From Chloroflexota bacterium (lineage in GTDB: Bacteria; Chloroflexota; Dehalococcoidia; Tepidiformales; Tepidiformaceae): a stretch of DNA of 9,973 nucleotides. The DNA is taken from contig JAKALX010000106.1 in the NCBI GenBank assembly GCA_021823905.1, positions 1 to 9,973 of the forward strand, in the 5' to 3' direction. Numbering within the stretch: the stretch's first letter is position 1; the number at the start of each line of letters is the position of its first letter. The translations under genes and the position numbers were made by a program. The notes beneath the pieces are model-generated. The model was given only the letters and a program-made list of their open reading frames with translations, was not told the DNA's origin and searched no databases. This document shows, one piece after another, positions 7,013-9,973 of this stretch.

Positions 7013-7780
7013 CTAGCCCGGAACGAACGAAGTTCCGCTCGCCGCTCGACCGGTGAGTGCGCCCGCCTTCCGTCCGTCGATAATCCGGACCGGCACGCCG
7101 AGGTCCAGCGCATGAAGACAGGCTTCGACCTTTGGGATCATGCCGCCGGAAATCGTCCCGTCAGCAATGAGCGACCGCGCTGTCTCGGCGGTAAGGTGCG
7201 GAATCACGGCGCTGGCGCCGTCGCGTACCCCATCGACGTCAGTCAGGAAGACGAGCTCCTCGGCGTGGAGCGCCGCCGCAATCTCGCCCGCGATCGTGTC
7301 GGCGTTGACGTTGACGAGCTGGTCGGCGGCCCTTCCCGCGACATAACCGATGGAGCTGATTACCGGGATGATCCCCGCGGCATGGAGGGCAAGGATTGCC
7401 TCCGGATGCACCGCGACCGGAACTCCCACGAACCCGAGCGCGGGATCCGCGAGCCGGCATTCCAGGATCCGTCCGTCCGCGCCGGAAAGTCCCACCGCCG
7501 TTGCCCCGGCGGCGTTGATCGCGGCCACGATCCGCTTGTTCACCAGCCCGGCGAAGACCGCGACGACCACCGGCAGAACCTTGTCGTCGGTAACCCGCAG
7601 CCCGCGCTCGAAATGCGAAGGGATGCCCATCGCTTCGAGCCAGCGGCTCGCCTCCGCCCCGCCACCGTGGATCACCACCGGTACGTTGCCGGCGATGGCC
7701 ATCGCCGCGACGTCGCGAAAAGTCGTGTCCGCCTCGCCGAGGGTGCTCCCGCCGATCTTGATGACCAGCGGTCCGCTCAC
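7013..7780 (-). CDS. argB: N-acetylglutamate kinase
   Basis: This 255-residue amino-acid kinase phosphorylates N-acetylglutamate with ATP to give N-acetylglutamyl 5-phosphate. Signatures are VIKIGGS (6-12, with Lys8), HGGG (38-41), FERGLRVTD (57-65), AGLVNKR (77-83), NVNADTIAGE (157-166), LTDVDGV (179-185) and GGMIPKVEAC (212-221, with Lys217). The start is a GTG at 7778-7780 that overlaps the argJ stop in GTGA, so translation is coupled; no Shine-Dalgarno is evident. The protein begins directly at the first beta strand. It lacks the N-terminal helix extension of arginine-inhibited kinases, and its C-terminus (IIDGRKAGALTGRAASGT) lacks their LLEIFT-type arginine-binding signature. HGGGAEA replaces the more usual HGGGP. 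A LysZ-type kinase of the LysW pathway is possible in principle, but the adjacent argJ argues for arginine. Confidence 0.93.
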   Translation of the reverse strand: MSGPLVIKIGGSTLGEADTTFRDVAAMAIAGNVPVVIHGGGAEASRWLEAMGIPSHFERGLRVTDDKVLPVVVAVFAGLVNKRIVAAINAAGATAVGLSGADGRILECRLADPALGFVGVPVAVHPEAILALHAAGIIPVISSIGYVAGRAADQLVNVNADTIAGEIAAALHAEELVFLTDVDGVRDGASAVIPHLTAETARSLIADGTISGGMIPKVEACLHALDLGVPVRIIDGRKAGALTGRAASGTSFVPG

Positions 7781-8976
7781 GTGTGGTAGTCCGCGTTGAT
7801 GCTGACGTACTCGGCCGAGAGATCGCAGCCCCAGCCGGTCGCGCTCGCGTTGCCCGCGCCGAGGTGAACAGCGATCGTGACCGTGTCGCGCTTCATCTCG
7901 CCACTGAGCGCCTCAGCGTCGAAGTCCGCGGGCTGCTCGTTCTCGAACACGCGGACCCCGCAGAGGTCGACGGTGACCGCCGGCTCGCTGACCGCGACAC
8001 CCGATCGGCCGATGACCGCGACGATCCGTCCCCAGTTGGGGTCGGCGCCGTGGACCGCGCTCTTGAGCAGGTATGACGTGGTGAACAGGCGAACGAGCGA
8101 ACGGGCGTCATTCTCTGTCGCTGCGCCGTGAACTTCGAACTCGATGAGCTTGGTTGCGCCTTCGCCGTCGCGGGCCATCTCCTTCGCGAGGTAGACGCAG
8201 AGTGACTCGACCGCTTCGGCGAATGTGCCCGCGAGCTGGTGGCTCGCGGTGATCGTCCCACCGCCGCCGGCGCCGTTGGCGAAGAGGATCGCGGTGTCGC
8301 TCGGGCTCGTGTCGCCGTCGATCGAGAGCAGGTTGAACGAGCGCTCGACGGCGGCCGAAAGTGTGCGCTGCAGGAAGGATTGCTCGACGGGCGCGTCGGT
8401 CGCCAGGAAGGCCAGCATCGTCGCCATGTTCGGATGGATCATCCCCGAGCCCTTGGTCGCGCCGCCGAGTGTGTAGGGGCCGAAGCGCACGGAGCCGTGC
8501 TTCGGACGCGTGTCCGTTGTCATAATCGCTCGAGCGAACGCGGCGCCGCCAAGCGGCGAGGGCTCGATCGCCTCAATTCCCGCGCGCATCTTGTCCATCG
8601 GCAGGAAATGGCCGATGACGCCCGTGCTGCACACGAGCACGTCCGCCGCCTCAATCCCGAGCTTTGCCGCTGCCCAGGCCGTGACCTGTTCCGCGTCGTC
8701 GAGGCCCCGCTGGCCCGTGCTCGAATTCGCGCAGCCGGCGTTCACGATGACCGCCCGCGGATGGCCCTTCAGGAGATGCGCCCGATTCACGTCGACTGAG
8801 GCCGAATGCAGCAGGTTTTGCGTAAACGTTGCCGCCACGGTGCACGGCCGGTCGGAAGCCAGCAGCGCGACGTCGAGCTTGTCGTCCCCGTACGTCTTGA
8901 TGCCCGCGTAGACGGCGCCCGCGGAGAAGCCCTGGGCCGAGGTTGGCGAGCCGGCTGGATCGACGTCGAGCGCCAT
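7777..8976 (-). CDS. argJ: Ornithine acetyltransferase / bifunctional ArgJ
   Basis: ArgJ (399 residues) transfers the acetyl group from N-acetylornithine to glutamate, releasing ornithine and regenerating N-acetylglutamate; some members also use acetyl-CoA. It is an Ntn-type enzyme made as a precursor that cleaves itself. The cleavage motif TKGSGMIHPNMATML is at 174-188, with Thr186 as the expected new N-terminal nucleophile after cleavage between Ala185 and Thr186. The oxyanion region CSTGVIG is at 116-122, and the C-terminal VSINADYHT (391-399) matches the substrate-binding end of the family. The frame extends upstream to 9348, but that part is antisense-like sequence inside argC. The ATG at 8974-8976 is the natural start, overlapping the argC stop by one base (TGATG). 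There is no clear Shine-Dalgarno, so coupling to argC is likely. Its presence implies the cyclic arginine pathway. Confidence 0.95.
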   Translation of the reverse strand: MALDVDPAGSPTSAQGFSAGAVYAGIKTYGDDKLDVALLASDRPCTVAATFTQNLLHSASVDVNRAHLLKGHPRAVIVNAGCANSSTGQRGLDDAEQVTAWAAAKLGIEAADVLVCSTGVIGHFLPMDKMRAGIEAIEPSPLGGAAFARAIMTTDTRPKHGSVRFGPYTLGGATKGSGMIHPNMATMLAFLATDAPVEQSFLQRTLSAAVERSFNLLSIDGDTSPSDTAILFANGAGGGGTITASHQLAGTFAEAVESLCVYLAKEMARDGEGATKLIEFEVHGAATENDARSLVRLFTTSYLLKSAVHGADPNWGRIVAVIGRSGVAVSEPAVTVDLCGVRVFENEQPADFDAEALSGEMKRDTVTIAVHLGAGNASATGWGCDLSAEYVSINADYHT

Positions 8977-9973
8977 CAGGGATACACCGCCGGCAGGTCG
9001 AGTCCCATCGTCTGCGGGAGGCCAAGCATGAGGTTCATGTTCTCGATCGCCTGGCCTGCCGCCCCTTTCACCAGGTTGTCGAGCACGCCGAGCGCGACGA
9101 GCACGCCGTTCCGTTCGTCGACCACCGGGTGGACGAGGCACATGTTGTTGCCGAGCGTGTGCTTCGTATGCGGAGGCGAATCGACCACCCGCGTAAACGG
9201 CGCCCCGTCGTAGAATTCCCGGTACAGCTCGATGACCTCGCCCTGAGAGATCGGCCGCGCCAGCTGCGCGTAGCAGGTCGCGTGGATGCCGCGCGTCATC
9301 GGCACCAGGTGCGGCACGAACGTCACCTTCGGTTGCCGTCCTTCGCACAACGCGCCGAGTTCCTGGGCGATCTCCGGCTGGTGGTTGTGGTTCGCCACCT
9401 TGTACGCGGAGACATCTTCGTTCACCTCGCTGTAGCCGTAGCTGCCGCCGCTGCCTCGCCCAGCGCCCGAGATCCCCGACTTCGCGTCGACCACGATCGA
9501 CTGCTGAATGATCCCCGCCGCCACGGCCGGCGCCAGCGCGAGGATCGAGGCGGCGGGATAGCAGCCAGGGTTCGCCACGATCGAGGCGCCGCGAATCGCA
9601 TCGCGGTTCAGCTCAGGGAGCCCGTAGACAGCGCCCGCCAGCAGATCCGGTGCCGGGTGTGGCTTGCCGAACCATTGCTCGAATGCCGCCGGGTCCTTGA
9701 GGCGGAAGTCGGCGGCGATGTCGACGACCTTGACGCCCCGGCGGGCGAACGGCTCGCAGGCCACCGCGCTCTCCGCCGTGGGCAGCGCCGAGAACACGAC
9801 GTCAACGTCGGCCTCGATTTCCGAGGAGATGACGAAGTCGCCGTAAACCGCCAGGTGAGGGAACGCGTCGCCGAGGCGCTTGCCGGCGAGTGAGCGCCCC
9901 GTGATGGCGGCGAGCTCGACGCCCGGGTGGTTCCATAGCAGGCGCGCCGCCTCCATGCCTGCGTAGCCGGTGA
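8976..9973 (-). CDS. argC: N-acetyl-gamma-glutamyl-phosphate reductase (5' end cut by window)
   Basis: ArgC uses NADPH to reduce N-acetylglutamyl 5-phosphate to the semialdehyde. About 331 residues are visible. The frame stays open to the window edge, reading TGYAG before the first internal Met (9954-9956), which is the end of the Rossmann-type GASGYAG motif. Only about ten N-terminal residues should be missing, so the internal Met is not the start. Numbered from that Met, the catalytic Cys132 is in ANPGCYP, SGISGAGR (160-167) and NHNHQPEI (189-196) are family blocks, and His216 in VPHLVPMTRGI is the expected active-site base. This is the type 1 (about 340 residue) form. It is the first gene visible in the arg cluster and shares one base with argJ. 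Any operon promoter or ArgR site would lie beyond 9973. Confidence 0.96.
   Translation of the reverse strand, partial: TGYAGMEAARLLWNHPGVELAAITGRSLAGKRLGDAFPHLAVYGDFVISSEIEADVDVVFSALPTAESAVACEPFARRGVKVVDIAADFRLKDPAAFEQWFGKPHPAPDLLAGAVYGLPELNRDAIRGASIVANPGCYPAASILALAPAVAAGIIQQSIVVDAKSGISGAGRGSGGSYGYSEVNEDVSAYKVANHNHQPEIAQELGALCEGRQPKVTFVPHLVPMTRGIHATCYAQLARPISQGEVIELYREFYDGAPFTRVVDSPPHTKHTLGNNMCLVHPVVDERNGVLVALGVLDNLVKGAAGQAIENMNLMLGLPQTMGLDLPAVYP

Noticed and set aside
8977..9348. Upstream extension of the argJ frame (about 124 extra residues)
   Set aside because: The extra part lies inside argC in another frame, is Arg/Gly-rich, and has no homology to the ArgJ N-terminus. The ATG overlapping the argC stop gives the normal 399-residue length.
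8943..9893. 316-codon plus-strand open frame opposite argC
   Set aside because: Arg/His/Val-rich shadow translation without domains; argC on the minus strand is certain.
3587..9973. LysW-dependent lysine/ornithine pathway (lysJ, lysZ, lysY)
   Set aside because: No lysW or lysX is seen, and argJ has no role in that pathway. The set fits acetylated arginine biosynthesis.
1..9973. Mobile element, prophage, CRISPR or tRNA-associated integration
   Set aside because: No integrase, transposase, direct repeats or spaced repeats were seen, and no partial copy of the tRNA 3' end was noticed elsewhere in the window.

Overview
The window is ordinary, GC-rich chromosomal bacterial DNA, densely coded, with long spurious open frames on the antisense strands. 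I see no phage, transposon, CRISPR or plasmid features. The gene order argC-argJ-argB-(ppk1)-argD, the CCA-encoding tRNA and the frequent GTG starts fit a GC-rich Gram-positive-type or Chloroflexota/Actinomycetota-like genome. The phylum cannot be fixed from this sequence alone.

Left part (1-3598). A complete tRNA-Asp(GTC) lies on the minus strand at the edge, with a plausible promoter just upstream. Next comes a minus-strand metallo-beta-lactamase-fold hydrolase of unknown substrate (157-963). Divergent from it, on the plus strand, is a large P-type cation ATPase (about 1058-3598) with all catalytic motifs but non-standard ion-binding segments (PEEFP in M4, a His-Pro in M6). Its 3' end overlaps the 3' end of argD by 12 bp, tail to tail.

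Right part (3587-9973). All genes are on the minus strand and read right to left: argC (5' end cut by the window edge), argJ, argB, ppk1, argD. The enzymes ArgB, ArgC, ArgD and ArgJ carry out the acetylated steps from N-acetylglutamate to ornithine; ArgJ recycles the acetyl group. argC/argJ overlap by 1 nt and argJ/argB by 4 nt, so these three are almost certainly one translationally coupled transcript. A polyphosphate kinase gene (ppk1) sits between argB and argD, 46 bp after argB and 64 bp before argD.

The points most worth checking are these. (1) ppk1 is broken into two overlapping frames by a single-base frameshift near 6636-6645; everything on both sides, including both catalytic histidines, is intact. 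(2) ppk1 interrupts the arginine operon and may have its own extended -10 promoter. (3) ArgB is short and lacks both the N-terminal extension and the C-terminal signature of arginine-inhibited kinases, although ArgJ implies a cyclic pathway, where ArgB is usually the control point. (4) The P-type ATPase has unusual transport-site residues. I did not find a clearly new multi-gene system; most of the window is recognisable housekeeping metabolism.
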